Part shown: piece after piece, positions 1 through 6,272 of the stretch
Numbering within the stretch: the first letter of the stretch is position 1
Layout of the letters: every line of letters begins with the position of its first letter
From: Prosthecobacter debontii
GTDB taxonomy: Bacteria > Verrucomicrobiota > Verrucomicrobiia > Verrucomicrobiales > Akkermansiaceae
Assembly (NCBI GenBank): GCA_945883455.1
Contig: CAMCXJ010000082.1
Span: 1-9,378 of the forward strand
Direction of reading: 5' to 3'
Length of the DNA: 9,378 bases
Translations under genes and position numbers: made by a program
Notes under the pieces: generated by a model
The model's input: the letters and a program-made list of their open reading frames with translations, nothing else
What the model was told of the DNA's origin: nothing
Database searches by the model: none

Positions 1-90
1 AGCCTCGGGAGCTTGGGCAGCGTTCAGGCTTCCGAGTGTTCCCATGAAAATCATGGTGACTCCGAGTAGGGCTTTTCGTAGATTTTTCAT
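1..90 (-). CDS. 5' end of a gene for a Sec-exported protein (partial)
   Basis: Reading the minus strand from the ATG at 90 gives 30 codons with no stop before the window edge. The translation starts MKNLRKALLG, continues with the hydrophobic stretch VTMIFMGTLG, and ends SLNAAQAPEA. This is a standard Sec signal peptide: a basic n-region (K2, R5, K6), a hydrophobic core, and a likely signal peptidase I site near LNA-A. The mature protein lies outside the window, so its family is unknown. The start is only 19 bp after the moxR stop codon on the same strand, so the two are probably co-transcribed. MoxR genes are often followed by DUF58 and VWA-domain (Bat-type) genes, some of them exported, but nothing visible here identifies this one. 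GGAAG abuts the ATG, which is too close for a normal ribosome binding site. Confidence 0.7.
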   Translation of the reverse strand, partial: MKNLRKALLGVTMIFMGTLGSLNAAQAPEA

Positions 91-109
91 CTTCCGGATT
101 TAGCTATTT

Positions 110-1201
110 TCACGCGTCAGCCATTTCCCCGATCAGTTTCATGATGATCTTCTTCGAGGTCATGCCCTGGGATTCGGCGGCGAAGTTGGTGATGACGCGG
201 TGGTTGAGGACGGCGGGGGCGACGGCTTCGAGGTCTTCGAGGGAGGCCATGTAATTTCCGCGGAGGGCGGCGCGGGCTTTCGCACCGAGGATGAGGTATT
301 GGACGGCGCGCGGGCCAGCTCCCCAGCCGACGGTGTCTTTGATCCATTGCGGTGATTCGGGTTGGCCAGGGCGGGTCTTGCGGACGATTTTTACCGCGTA
401 ATCGTAAAGGTGATCAGGAACCGGCACGCGGCGCACGAGTTGCTGGAAGGCGATAATCTTTTCGCCGTCGATGAGTTTTGAAAGCGCCTGCTTCGCGGTT
501 CCGGTGGTTTCGCGGGCGATGCGTTTTTCCTCCTCAGCGGATGGGTAATCGACCTCGATGAGGAACATGAAGCGGTCGAGCTGCGCCTCGGGAAGCGGGT
601 AAGTGCCTTCCTGCTCGATGGGGTTTTGGGTGGCGAGCACGAAGAACGGTGGCTTGAGGGTGTAGGTTTTGCCGAGCACGGTGACCTTGTTTTCCTGCAT
701 CGCCTCAAGCATGGCGGATTGGGTTTTGGCGGGGGCGCGGTTGATTTCGTCGGCAAGCAGCAGGTTGGCGAATACGGGGCCTTGCACGAACTCGAACTCG
801 CGCTTGCCGCCGGTGGTTTCCTGGATGATGTCGGTGCCGGTGATGTCGGCGGGCATGAGATCCGGGGTGAACTGGATGCGGTTGAAAGAAAGGTCGAAGG
901 TCTGCGCGACGGAGGATACAAGCAGGGTTTTCGCAAGGCCGGGCACACCCATCAGCAAGGCGTGGCCGCGAGCGAAAAGGCAGATCGCAAGTTTCTCGAT
1001 GACTTCGTCCTGACCGATGATGGTTTTCGCCAGCTCGGCGCGCAATGCTAGATAAGTTTTCCCCAGTTCATCAATAGCCGCGACATCGTCTGGAGGTAGC
1101 TGGTAAGGAGAACTTTCCGTGAAATTTCGCTCAAGCAATTCGGCGGGGATGGCGGGGATTTCGGCTGCGATCTCTTCGAGGGCTGGTGCGGGTGTGTCCA
1201 T
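110..1201 (-). CDS. MoxR-family AAA+ ATPase
   Basis: A MoxR-type AAA+ ATPase, a cytoplasmic chaperone-like ATPase usually working with VWA-domain partner proteins. From the ATG at 1201 the protein has 363 residues, normal for the family. Visible motifs in order: Walker A GVPGLAKT (85-92), Walker B LLADEI (148-153), sensor 1 ATQNP (190-194), the LPEAQLDRF segment with the arginine finger (203-211), and sensor 2 GAGPRAVQ (294-301), followed by the C-terminal lid helices. The frame stays open to an ATG at 1336, which would add 45 residues rich in R, P and F that do not resemble MoxR and would run back toward the putative rpsM promoter. I therefore prefer the MDTPAPALEE start. No Shine-Dalgarno sequence precedes it. 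It is divergent from rpsM and probably co-transcribed with the exported-protein gene downstream. Its substrate cannot be told from the window. Confidence 0.93.
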   Translation of the reverse strand: MDTPAPALEEIAAEIPAIPAELLERNFTESSPYQLPPDDVAAIDELGKTYLALRAELAKTIIGQDEVIEKLAICLFARGHALLMGVPGLAKTLLVSSVAQTFDLSFNRIQFTPDLMPADITGTDIIQETTGGKREFEFVQGPVFANLLLADEINRAPAKTQSAMLEAMQENKVTVLGKTYTLKPPFFVLATQNPIEQEGTYPLPEAQLDRFMFLIEVDYPSAEEEKRIARETTGTAKQALSKLIDGEKIIAFQQLVRRVPVPDHLYDYAVKIVRKTRPGQPESPQWIKDTVGWGAGPRAVQYLILGAKARAALRGNYMASLEDLEAVAPAVLNHRVITNFAAESQGMTSKKIIMKLIGEMADA

Positions 1202-1343
1202 GTATGCGATAATATTTTTGCAGAAACTACGGGGAACCGTGGGTTTGTCGAGACGTGATCCGGGGATAATGTGAAAGTAGGGGCGCGATCTGAGGGTTTT
1301 TGAAAAAAAGGCGGGTGGGCGCGTTGTTTTTTCCATTTCCGGC

Positions 1344-1371
1344 TTGCCAGAGTGTGTTCTTCTGGTAAATC
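1344..1371 (+). promoter_or_regulatory. Candidate promoter of rpsM-rpsK-rpsD
   Basis: TTGCCA at 1344-1349 matches five of six bases of the -35 consensus. It is followed after 16 bp by TAAATC at 1366-1371, a weak -10. Transcription would begin around 1378, just before the leader hairpin. Assigned by eye from consensus and position only. Confidence 0.35.
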
Positions 1372-1375
1372 ACCC

Positions 1376-1416
1376 GCCCCGCGGGGCTTCCGACATGGAT
1401 CGGTGCCCCGTTTTTT
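1376..1416 (+). terminator. Terminator-like hairpin in the rpsM leader (candidate attenuator)
   Basis: CGGGGC (1382-1387) pairs with GCCCCG (1405-1410). After a small internal loop, CCGA (1390-1393) pairs with TCGG (1400-1403), closing a 6-base loop. Six T residues follow directly (1411-1416), so it has the form of an intrinsic terminator. No plus-strand gene precedes it in the window, and it lies only 20 bases before the rpsM start codon, so a regulatory role in the leader fits better than ending an upstream gene. The 5' arm is also part of the perfect palindrome GCCCCGCGGGGC (1376-1387). CCCG at 1373-1376 could pair instead with CGGG at 1382-1385, which would break the terminator stem. Confidence 0.5.
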
Positions 1417-1436
1417 CACGAGAACTTTAGCAAACC

Positions 1437-1805
1437 ATGGCACGTATCCTAGGCATCGAAATCCCCAACGAGAAGCGCATCGAAGCTTCCCTCACTTACA
1501 TGTTCGGCATCGGCCGCTCCCTTGCGAGCCGAATCCTAGAACATTCCGGCATCGACCCGGACATCCGCACCGGACAGCTCAGCGAAGACCAGTTGGTAAA
1601 GATTGCGCAGGTGATCCAAGCCGAGCAGATCATGGTGGAGGGTGACCTCCGCCGTGAACGCCAAGTTCAGCTCAAGCGCCTTACATCGATCAACTGCTAC
1701 CGCGGGATCCGTCACAAGCGTAGCCTGCCATGCCGTGGCCAACGCACGCGCACCAATGCCCGCACCCGCAAGGGCAAGAAGAAGACCGTCGGTGTTAAGA
1801 AGTAA
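1437..1805 (+). CDS. rpsM: 30S ribosomal protein S13
   Basis: Small-subunit head protein S13, which contacts 16S rRNA, the P-site tRNA and the bridge to the large subunit. The 122-residue product has the expected length. It begins MARILGIEIP, carries the helix-two-turn-helix region with the YMFGIGRSLA segment (21-30), and ends in the basic tail typical of S13, with YRGIRHKRSLPCRGQRTRTN (88-107) running into ARTRKG (108-113). The ATG at 1437 fits the family N-terminus. No Shine-Dalgarno sequence is visible; the preceding bases read AACTTTAGCAAACC. It is the first gene of a three-gene plus-strand cluster with rpsK and rpsD, behind a candidate promoter and a terminator-like leader hairpin. In many bacteria rpmJ or infA comes just before rpsM; here the neighbour is divergent moxR. 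Confidence 0.98.
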   Translation: MARILGIEIPNEKRIEASLTYMFGIGRSLASRILEHSGIDPDIRTGQLSEDQLVKIAQVIQAEQIMVEGDLRRERQVQLKRLTSINCYRGIRHKRSLPCRGQRTRTNARTRKGKKKTVGVKK

Positions 1806-1848
1806 TTTTTCCCCGGCTGCCGCAAGGTAACCGAACTGTTCCCGAAAT

Positions 1849-2472
1849 ATGTCCGAAGAAACAAACAACACAGAAGCTGAAGAAGTAGCGGTTCCCGCTG
1901 CCGAGGCTAAACCCATAACCCCGGCACCTGCCCCTGCGGCAAAACCGGAGCAAGCATCCCCAAAAACGGATAAATCCAAAAAGGTCGCACCTGCCGCTGA
2001 GGCACCTGCTGCGCCTGCCCTCAATCCCGACGGCTCGCCGAAAAAGGAGCAGAGGAAAGATATCTTCGCCGAAATCGGCGGAGGTGAAGAGGAAATTAAG
2101 ATCCACAAGGCAAAGGGATCCAAGAACGTTTCCCGTGGCATCGTCCACGTGACCGCCACTTTCAACAACACCTTGGTCAGCGTGACTGATGCTCTGGGAA
2201 ATTCCATCGGCTGGTCGAGCGCCGGCAAGATGGGCTTCAAAGGTTCCCGCAAGAGCACGGCCTACGCCGCGCAGGTGGTTTCCCAAGACGCGTGCCGCCA
2301 AGCGATGGGACACGGGCTCAAGGAGGTCGATGTTCGCGTGAAAGGTCCCGGCTCCGGCCGTGAGTCCGCCGTCCGCGCCGTGCAAGGTCTCGGACTCGAA
2401 ATCCTCTCGATCCGCGATGTCACGCCGATCCCACACAACGGCTGCCGCCCGAAGAAAGCGCGCCGCGTTTAA
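1849..2472 (+). CDS. rpsK: 30S ribosomal protein S11 with a long N-terminal extension
   Basis: S11 of the small-subunit platform, which binds 16S rRNA beside S6/S18 and near the mRNA exit. The 207-residue product is about 80 residues longer than the usual 125-130. The S11 core starts near residue 85, with IVHVTATFNNT (98-108), GFKGSRKSTAYAAQVV (129-144), VKGPGSGRES (164-173) and the diagnostic C-terminus DVTPIPHNGCRPKKARRV (190-207). Residues 1-60 are low-complexity and rich in Ala, Pro, Glu and Lys; residues 61-84 are charged. Extension and core share one open frame, and no ATG lies at the core boundary, so an internal start is unlikely. No Shine-Dalgarno is properly spaced: AAGGT at 1824-1828 is 20 bases too far upstream. 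It lies 43 bp after rpsM and 33 bp before rpsD. Confidence 0.97.
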   Translation: MSEETNNTEAEEVAVPAAEAKPITPAPAPAAKPEQASPKTDKSKKVAPAAEAPAAPALNPDGSPKKEQRKDIFAEIGGGEEEIKIHKAKGSKNVSRGIVHVTATFNNTLVSVTDALGNSIGWSSAGKMGFKGSRKSTAYAAQVVSQDACRQAMGHGLKEVDVRVKGPGSGRESAVRAVQGLGLEILSIRDVTPIPHNGCRPKKARRV

Positions 2473-2505
2473 TCCAACACTTTAAACACCTAACTTTCCT
2501 ACATC

Positions 2506-3117
2506 ATGGCACGCTACACAGGTCCCCGCACCAAACTTTCCCGCCGCTTCGGCGTCGCGCTTTTCGGCCCCTCCAAGTCTTTGGAACGCCGCAATTTCCC
2601 ACCAGGCCAGCATGGCGTCCGCGCCGGTCGCAAGAAGAAGTCGGAATACTCCGTCGCTCTCGGTGAGAAACAGAAGCTCCGTTTCCAATACGGCGTCCTC
2701 GAAAAGCAATTCCGCGGATATTATGAGGAAGCCGCCCGCCGCCGCGGCATCACGGGTATCATCCTTCTCCAACTCCTTGAGTGCCGTCTCGACAACGTCT
2801 GCTATCGCGCAGGTTTTGGTAACTCCCGCCAAGCTGCCCGCCAGATGGTCAACCACGGACACGTGCTCGTGAACGGCCGTTGTGTCGATATCGCCAGCTA
2901 CCAAGTGAAGCCTGGCGACCATATCAAGGTTGGCGCAAAACCATCCTCCCAACAGCTCGTCCTCCGCATGCTCGATCTCACCCAGGCGGTTCCTGCGGTA
3001 GACTGGATCGATGTCGATCGCGAAAAAATGGAGGCCACTGTCTCGCGCATCCCGGAGCGCTCCGAGATCGACCCACTCGTCAACGAGCAGCTCATCGTCG
3101 AGCTCTATTCTCGCTGA
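2506..3117 (+). CDS. rpsD: 30S ribosomal protein S4
   Basis: S4, a primary 16S rRNA binding protein that starts assembly of the 30S body and contributes to decoding fidelity. The 203-residue protein is full length. The N-terminal domain shows MARYTGPRTKLSRRFG (1-16), PPGQHGVR (32-39), SEYSVALGEKQKLRFQYG (46-63) and KQFRGYY (67-73). The S4 RNA-binding domain follows at about 92-145, with CRLDNVCYRAGFG (93-105), ARQMVNHGHVLVNGR (111-125) and SYQVKPGD (131-138). The N-terminal zinc-ligand cysteines of some S4 proteins are missing, so this is the zinc-free form. S4 represses the ribosomal operon that carries it in E. coli and its own gene in B. subtilis; such control here through the rpsM leader is a guess. 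No Shine-Dalgarno precedes the ATG. A strong terminator follows 43 bp later. Confidence 0.98.
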   Translation: MARYTGPRTKLSRRFGVALFGPSKSLERRNFPPGQHGVRAGRKKKSEYSVALGEKQKLRFQYGVLEKQFRGYYEEAARRRGITGIILLQLLECRLDNVCYRAGFGNSRQAARQMVNHGHVLVNGRCVDIASYQVKPGDHIKVGAKPSSQQLVLRMLDLTQAVPAVDWIDVDREKMEATVSRIPERSEIDPLVNEQLIVELYSR

Positions 3118-3160
3118 TCCCTGCGGCGGTGTTCTTCGGTAGCCCAAATCATTTACAAAA

Positions 3161-3189
3161 CGCCCGGAGGGAACTCCGGGCGATTTTTT
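3161..3189 (+). terminator. Intrinsic terminator of rpsM-rpsK-rpsD
   Basis: CGCCCGGAG (3161-3169) and CTCCGGGCG (3174-3182) form a perfect 9-bp GC-rich stem closed by a GGAA tetraloop, followed by A and six T residues (3184-3189). It lies in the gap between convergent rpsD and menE. Four A residues precede the stem (3157-3160), so the minus strand reads stem plus TTTT, and the same hairpin may also end the menC-menE transcript. Ending the cluster here means rpoA and rplQ are not co-transcribed with it. Confidence 0.93.
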
Positions 3190-3228
3190 GTGCATGCTCA
3201 AAGGAAGATAAGCGCCAATTTCAGGTCT

Positions 3229-3251
3229 TAGACCATTTGGCAAACGGTCTA
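3229..3251. other. Small inverted repeat over the menE stop codon
   Basis: TAGACC (3229-3234) pairs with GGTCTA (3246-3251). Inside, after an A/C mismatch, TTT pairs with AAA around a GGC loop. The menE stop (TAG, 3251-3249 on the minus strand) is within one arm. No T tract follows on either strand, so it is not a convincing terminator, though it could stabilise the 3' end of the menE mRNA. Confidence 0.35.
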
Positions 3252-4301
3252 GTCAGTCCCATGGTTCAAACAGATGAGCCTTAGCTCGGTGCGGCACAGT
3301 TTCCCTAAGTCAGTGCGAGGGAAGGATGGCGTAGAGATCGAGTAAATGAAGCGTTCGGGACCGGGAGCTTGGCATTGATAGTGGGCGTAGGCAACTTCGT
3401 TAGCAGGGCTGGAGTTTTCAAATACAGCAACGAGTGCGTTCTCGCGGCGAGGATCGGGGATGGCGATGACGGCAAAGCAGCCTTCTCGGATATTGCCTCT
3501 TGCGAGTTCTAGAAAGCGCTTTTCGATGGCTTCCAAATCGACGAGTTCGCCCATGACTTTTACCAGCGAATCGATGCGACCCCGGGGGGAGAGGGTGTGG
3601 GCGGAAACTTCGACTCGATCTTGCGTGGTGAACCATTCCCCTTCCCTAGGGCGGAAGACGCCCTGCTCGATCATACCAGCGAATAGGGCTTCGCCTTTGA
3701 TGCGGAGCAAGCCCCCGGGTGACTCCTCGGCTTCCCAGATCGGCAAGAGCTCAAGCGGAGAGTCGTCATACGGTAATCCTAGTAGTTCGATGTTTTGGGT
3801 GGCGATCTGTGAGGCGGCTTCGGTCATGCCGTAGCTGGCGAGCACGGGCCAGCCGTTGTCGCGCGCGGCTTGGCCGGATTCGTCGGAAAGTTTGCCGCCG
3901 CCAACTACGACGGCTACCAGGGAACGTGGGGGGTGGAGACCGGCGGCGAGGAGGTCGTGGATCTGGGTGGGGACAAGGGATACATGGGTGACACTTTCGC
4001 TCTCGATCCATTTCGAAAAATGGACGGCATTCCATTTCTCTGCGAAGACAGCAAGCCTGCAAGCCGCCGCGTAGGCCCGCGCGGCGACGCCGAAGCCGCC
4101 GACGTGGTTCAGCGGCAGCGCGAGTCCCCAGGTGGCTGCGGCATCGACGCGCAGCCATTCGTTCACCGCCCGCGCAGAGAGGAGCAGAGCTTCCTTCGTC
4201 AGGACGATTTGTTTCGCTGCGCCAGTGCTGCCGGATGTTTGGAAAGAGACTGCTCCGCCATCCTGCCAGAACTCCGCGCTAAGGATAGTCTCGATCTGCA
4301 C
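3249..4301 (-). CDS. menE: o-Succinylbenzoate-CoA ligase (MenE-type), short form
   Basis: An AMP-forming adenylating enzyme, most likely MenE, which activates o-succinylbenzoate to its CoA ester in menaquinone synthesis. Motifs (numbered from the GTG at 4301, 350 residues): the ATP-binding loop TSGSTGAAK (22-30), PLNHVGG (63-69), VVVGGGKLS (131-139), ASYGMTEA (155-162), the hinge region GRIDSLVKVMGE (241-252), and FPRTDLGK (327-334) with the catalytic lysine at 334. The motif normally reading TGD is TQD here (226-228); the aspartate is kept. It is about 100 residues shorter than many MenE proteins and lacks most of the region before the ATP loop. A TTG at 4319 is in frame, but the GTG at 4301 has AGGA six bases upstream, so I chose it. 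Assignment to MenE rests on the adjacent menC; by sequence alone it is an acyl-CoA ligase. Confidence 0.82.
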   Translation of the reverse strand: MQIETILSAEFWQDGGAVSFQTSGSTGAAKQIVLTKEALLLSARAVNEWLRVDAAATWGLALPLNHVGGFGVAARAYAAACRLAVFAEKWNAVHFSKWIESESVTHVSLVPTQIHDLLAAGLHPPRSLVAVVVGGGKLSDESGQAARDNGWPVLASYGMTEAASQIATQNIELLGLPYDDSPLELLPIWEAEESPGGLLRIKGEALFAGMIEQGVFRPREGEWFTTQDRVEVSAHTLSPRGRIDSLVKVMGELVDLEAIEKRFLELARGNIREGCFAVIAIPDPRRENALVAVFENSSPANEVAYAHYQCQAPGPERFIYSISTPSFPRTDLGKLCRTELRLICLNHGTD

Positions 4302-4305
4302 TGTG

Positions 4306-4317
4306 CTTCCTTTCTCC
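4306..4317 (-). promoter_or_regulatory. Shine-Dalgarno sequence that sets the menE start
   Basis: On the minus strand GGAGAAAGGAAG ends five bases before the GTG at 4301. The AGGA core (4311-4308) lies six bases from the start codon, which is good spacing. It is the only convincing Shine-Dalgarno sequence I found before any gene here, and it favours the GTG over the in-frame TTG at 4319. Confidence 0.6.
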
Positions 4318-4340
4318 AATTTGAAGTTTAAGGTTAGAAT

Positions 4341-5309
4341 TTAAAGTTTTTCCCAAGTTAGTGCGGCGAGGGCGTCGTCGAAACCGAGGCCTGTGCCTTC
4401 GGGGACGGTGAAGTCCGGTTGCCACGCGCCGAGGGATTCGGTGAAGGCGTCTTTTTCAAAAAGGTGATGTGTCTGTAACCCGCAGGTGCTGGTGAGCCCC
4501 GGGAAAATCAAGCCCATCCGCGCGGCCTCCCAAGCGGCAAAGGTTTGGCCGACGGGGTGCTCCATGTAGCTGGTGTAAACAACCGCTTGGCCGTTCATCC
4601 CCGCGGCTTCGGCTAGTGGGAAAGGCTCATCCACGGCGGGCTTGATGACCATGACCTGTGCTGCTTTGCGGTGTGGGGTAGACTCGTGATCCACGGCGAG
4701 GCGGATGCGGTGTTTTCTCCACAGCGCTTCCCATATGGTTTCCGAAAAAGGGCAGATGTCCTCTATGAAGTCGATTGCCATGCGCGCTTGCGGGGAAAGA
4801 CCTGTTAGAAAAGCATCGGCTGTGGCGGGGTCGAGCGCTTCATTGAAGTCGAGCCGCCAGCGGAGCTGTGGGTGGGTGGCGAGCATGATTTCCAAGAATT
4901 CCGTCTCGGCTGTTAGATCGCGACCGACTTTTATTTTCACGGTATCGAAGCCGGCCTCGACAGCGGCGGTAAGATTCTTGGCGTCGGCTTTCACAAGGGT
5001 CGCGTGGCTGCGGGGGACTTCTATCTCTTCGAAGAGGGATTCCTCCCGGGAGCGGGCGGCGTTGTCGAACTCCGCGCAGCGCATGGCTCGTCTAACAATC
5101 GGCCACAAGCGTTGACCGCGAAGATCGTCGAGGCATTTCTCCAGCGATGGATCGCCCAGTTCCGGCCAGGGGTGGATGCAGCCGTAACCCTCGCCGACGC
5201 GGATCAGCGTACCGAAGAACTCGCGGCGGTTGGAGAGGGAGTTGAGGAATCCGCGCGACCTCAGACGGTAGGGCGAGAACCAGATATCGGTGCGTTCGAG
5301 GAAAGTCAT
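4341..5309 (-). CDS. menC: o-Succinylbenzoate synthase (enolase superfamily)
   Basis: MenC dehydrates SHCHC to o-succinylbenzoate in menaquinone synthesis. The 322-residue protein has the enolase-superfamily plan: an N-terminal capping domain with IWFSPYRLRSRG (9-20), then a modified TIM barrel. Active-site residues are visible in order: the KxK pair in VKIKVGRD (K125, K127; K127 the expected base), metal ligands D154 in RLDFNEAL, E183 in FIEDICPF and D207 in AVDHEST, and the opposing lysine K223 in VIKPA. This spacing and the short length match the E. coli-like MenC group. The ATG at 5309 is chosen because TGA lies in frame three codons upstream. No Shine-Dalgarno is seen. menE follows on the same strand with about 39 bp to its preferred start, so the pair is probably an operon, leaving from a 135-bp region divergent from the secreted-protein gene. 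Confidence 0.9.
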   Translation of the reverse strand: MTFLERTDIWFSPYRLRSRGFLNSLSNRREFFGTLIRVGEGYGCIHPWPELGDPSLEKCLDDLRGQRLWPIVRRAMRCAEFDNAARSREESLFEEIEVPRSHATLVKADAKNLTAAVEAGFDTVKIKVGRDLTAETEFLEIMLATHPQLRWRLDFNEALDPATADAFLTGLSPQARMAIDFIEDICPFSETIWEALWRKHRIRLAVDHESTPHRKAAQVMVIKPAVDEPFPLAEAAGMNGQAVVYTSYMEHPVGQTFAAWEAARMGLIFPGLTSTCGLQTHHLFEKDAFTESLGAWQPDFTVPEGTGLGFDDALAALTWEKL

Positions 5310-5444
5310 GAGTGTTCAGCTGAGGAGTTCTTCGGCGGTCATTTCGTCACGCGTAGCGAAACGCAGGCGGCGGGGCGCGGCAAAGGAAATCTTGTCACAG
5401 CTTTTACCTTGGCGAAATTCGTAAGCACTGGCATTTATCGAACC

Positions 5445-6272
5445 GTGAAAAACACATTACCCTGTATTGCAATCGCCGCTGGATTATTTATCACCCCGTC
5501 TGCTGTGCAGGCGGATCTTCCCGGGCTAAAAAAACAGCCATGGCTCGGCTATTTTATCGGCATCGAGCACAGGAAGAAAATGCGCTTCGGAGTGACGGCA
5601 AAGGGGCAGGGCGTGATTGATCCGCTGGATAACGACGGCAAGCCGGTGTTTTCGAAGGTTCCGTTCCAAGTGAATTTCACGGTGATCGAGACCTTGCCTG
5701 ACGGGAAGACGGTGAGGAAACAGCTCAATTCCGATAGCCTTGTGAGTGAGCAGCCAGCCACCGAGGATCCTGATGAACCCATCATTTTTCGCGGCAAGGC
5801 AACGGGTGATGCCGCCTTCGAGGTCACAGTTTATCCAGAGCGCGGCGGTGTGGCTCTGAGTGGGAAACTCATCGACAAAGGCACCCTCGCAAACCCCGTT
5901 CATTTTGAGATCAGTCTTGATGTGAAGCCTTATCCGCAGAGACCCGGCGACGGACAATCCGAGATCAAGGCCTTTGAGGCGCGTGCGAAGAAAGATGTGC
6001 TCAGATACGACACCGTGTCCCGCAAGCGCGGCAAGATCGAGTTTCTCGAAGAGACGAATCCCGCCACCACCATCGGTGAGGCCATGACTAGGCTGGATTT
6101 TAAGACGGATGCCTTTGACAACCACGAGTTCGAGATCCAGACCACCGACAAGGCGAAGCTTACCTTAGCGGACGAAGGGTCGAAGCCGCTTTGGAACGGA
6201 TTCACGCTGGTCTGGAGGATCGATGAAGGTGCGGACGCCGCGACACAAAAAATCACGATCACCGCGAGATAA
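5445..6272 (+). CDS. Secreted protein of unknown function
   Basis: A 275-residue protein I do not recognise. From the GTG at 5445 it starts MKNTLPCIAIAAGLFITPSA and continues VQADLPG, a clear Sec signal peptide with a likely cleavage after VQA (residue 23). C7 lies inside the hydrophobic core and is not in a lipobox, so a lipoprotein is not suggested. The mature part has no transmembrane segment and alternates polar and hydrophobic residues like a beta-rich domain, for example PFQVNFTVIETLPDG (73-87), AFEVTVYPERGGVALSG (124-140), PVHFEISLDV (151-160) and the C-terminal FTLVWRID (253-260). The frame is open far upstream, antisense to menC, but the signal peptide marks the real start. Likely location: periplasm or outside. 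It is divergent from menC and converges on purH with 12 bp between stop codons. Role unknown. Confidence 0.8.
   Translation: MKNTLPCIAIAAGLFITPSAVQADLPGLKKQPWLGYFIGIEHRKKMRFGVTAKGQGVIDPLDNDGKPVFSKVPFQVNFTVIETLPDGKTVRKQLNSDSLVSEQPATEDPDEPIIFRGKATGDAAFEVTVYPERGGVALSGKLIDKGTLANPVHFEISLDVKPYPQRPGDGQSEIKAFEARAKKDVLRYDTVSRKRGKIEFLEETNPATTIGEAMTRLDFKTDAFDNHEFEIQTTDKAKLTLADEGSKPLWNGFTLVWRIDEGADAATQKITITAR

Noticed and set aside
1048..1443. 131-codon minus-strand ORF across the moxR-rpsM region
   Set aside because: It overlaps moxR in another frame, is Pro/Ser/Arg-rich like other GC-rich shadow frames, and has no recognisable motif.
1352..1645. 97-codon plus-strand ORF overlapping the leader and start of rpsM
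   Set aside because: It runs out of frame through the conserved rpsM sequence and its product is His/Arg/Pro-rich with no family resemblance.
1536..2436. Long minus-strand ORFs opposite rpsM and rpsK
   Set aside because: They are antisense to certain ribosomal protein genes; their length follows from GC-rich codon bias and the low-complexity rpsK extension.
4302..4319. TTG at 4319 as the menE start
   Set aside because: It has no ribosome binding site, whereas the in-frame GTG at 4301 has AGGA at ideal spacing within this very stretch.
5392..5440. Promoter for the secreted-protein gene (TTGTCA or TTGGCG as -35)
   Set aside because: Neither hexamer has a good -10 at 16-18 bp spacing.
5004..5444. 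Open frame running upstream of the secreted-protein gene
   Set aside because: It is antisense to the conserved coding sequence of menC, and the signal peptide at the GTG at 5445 marks the true start.
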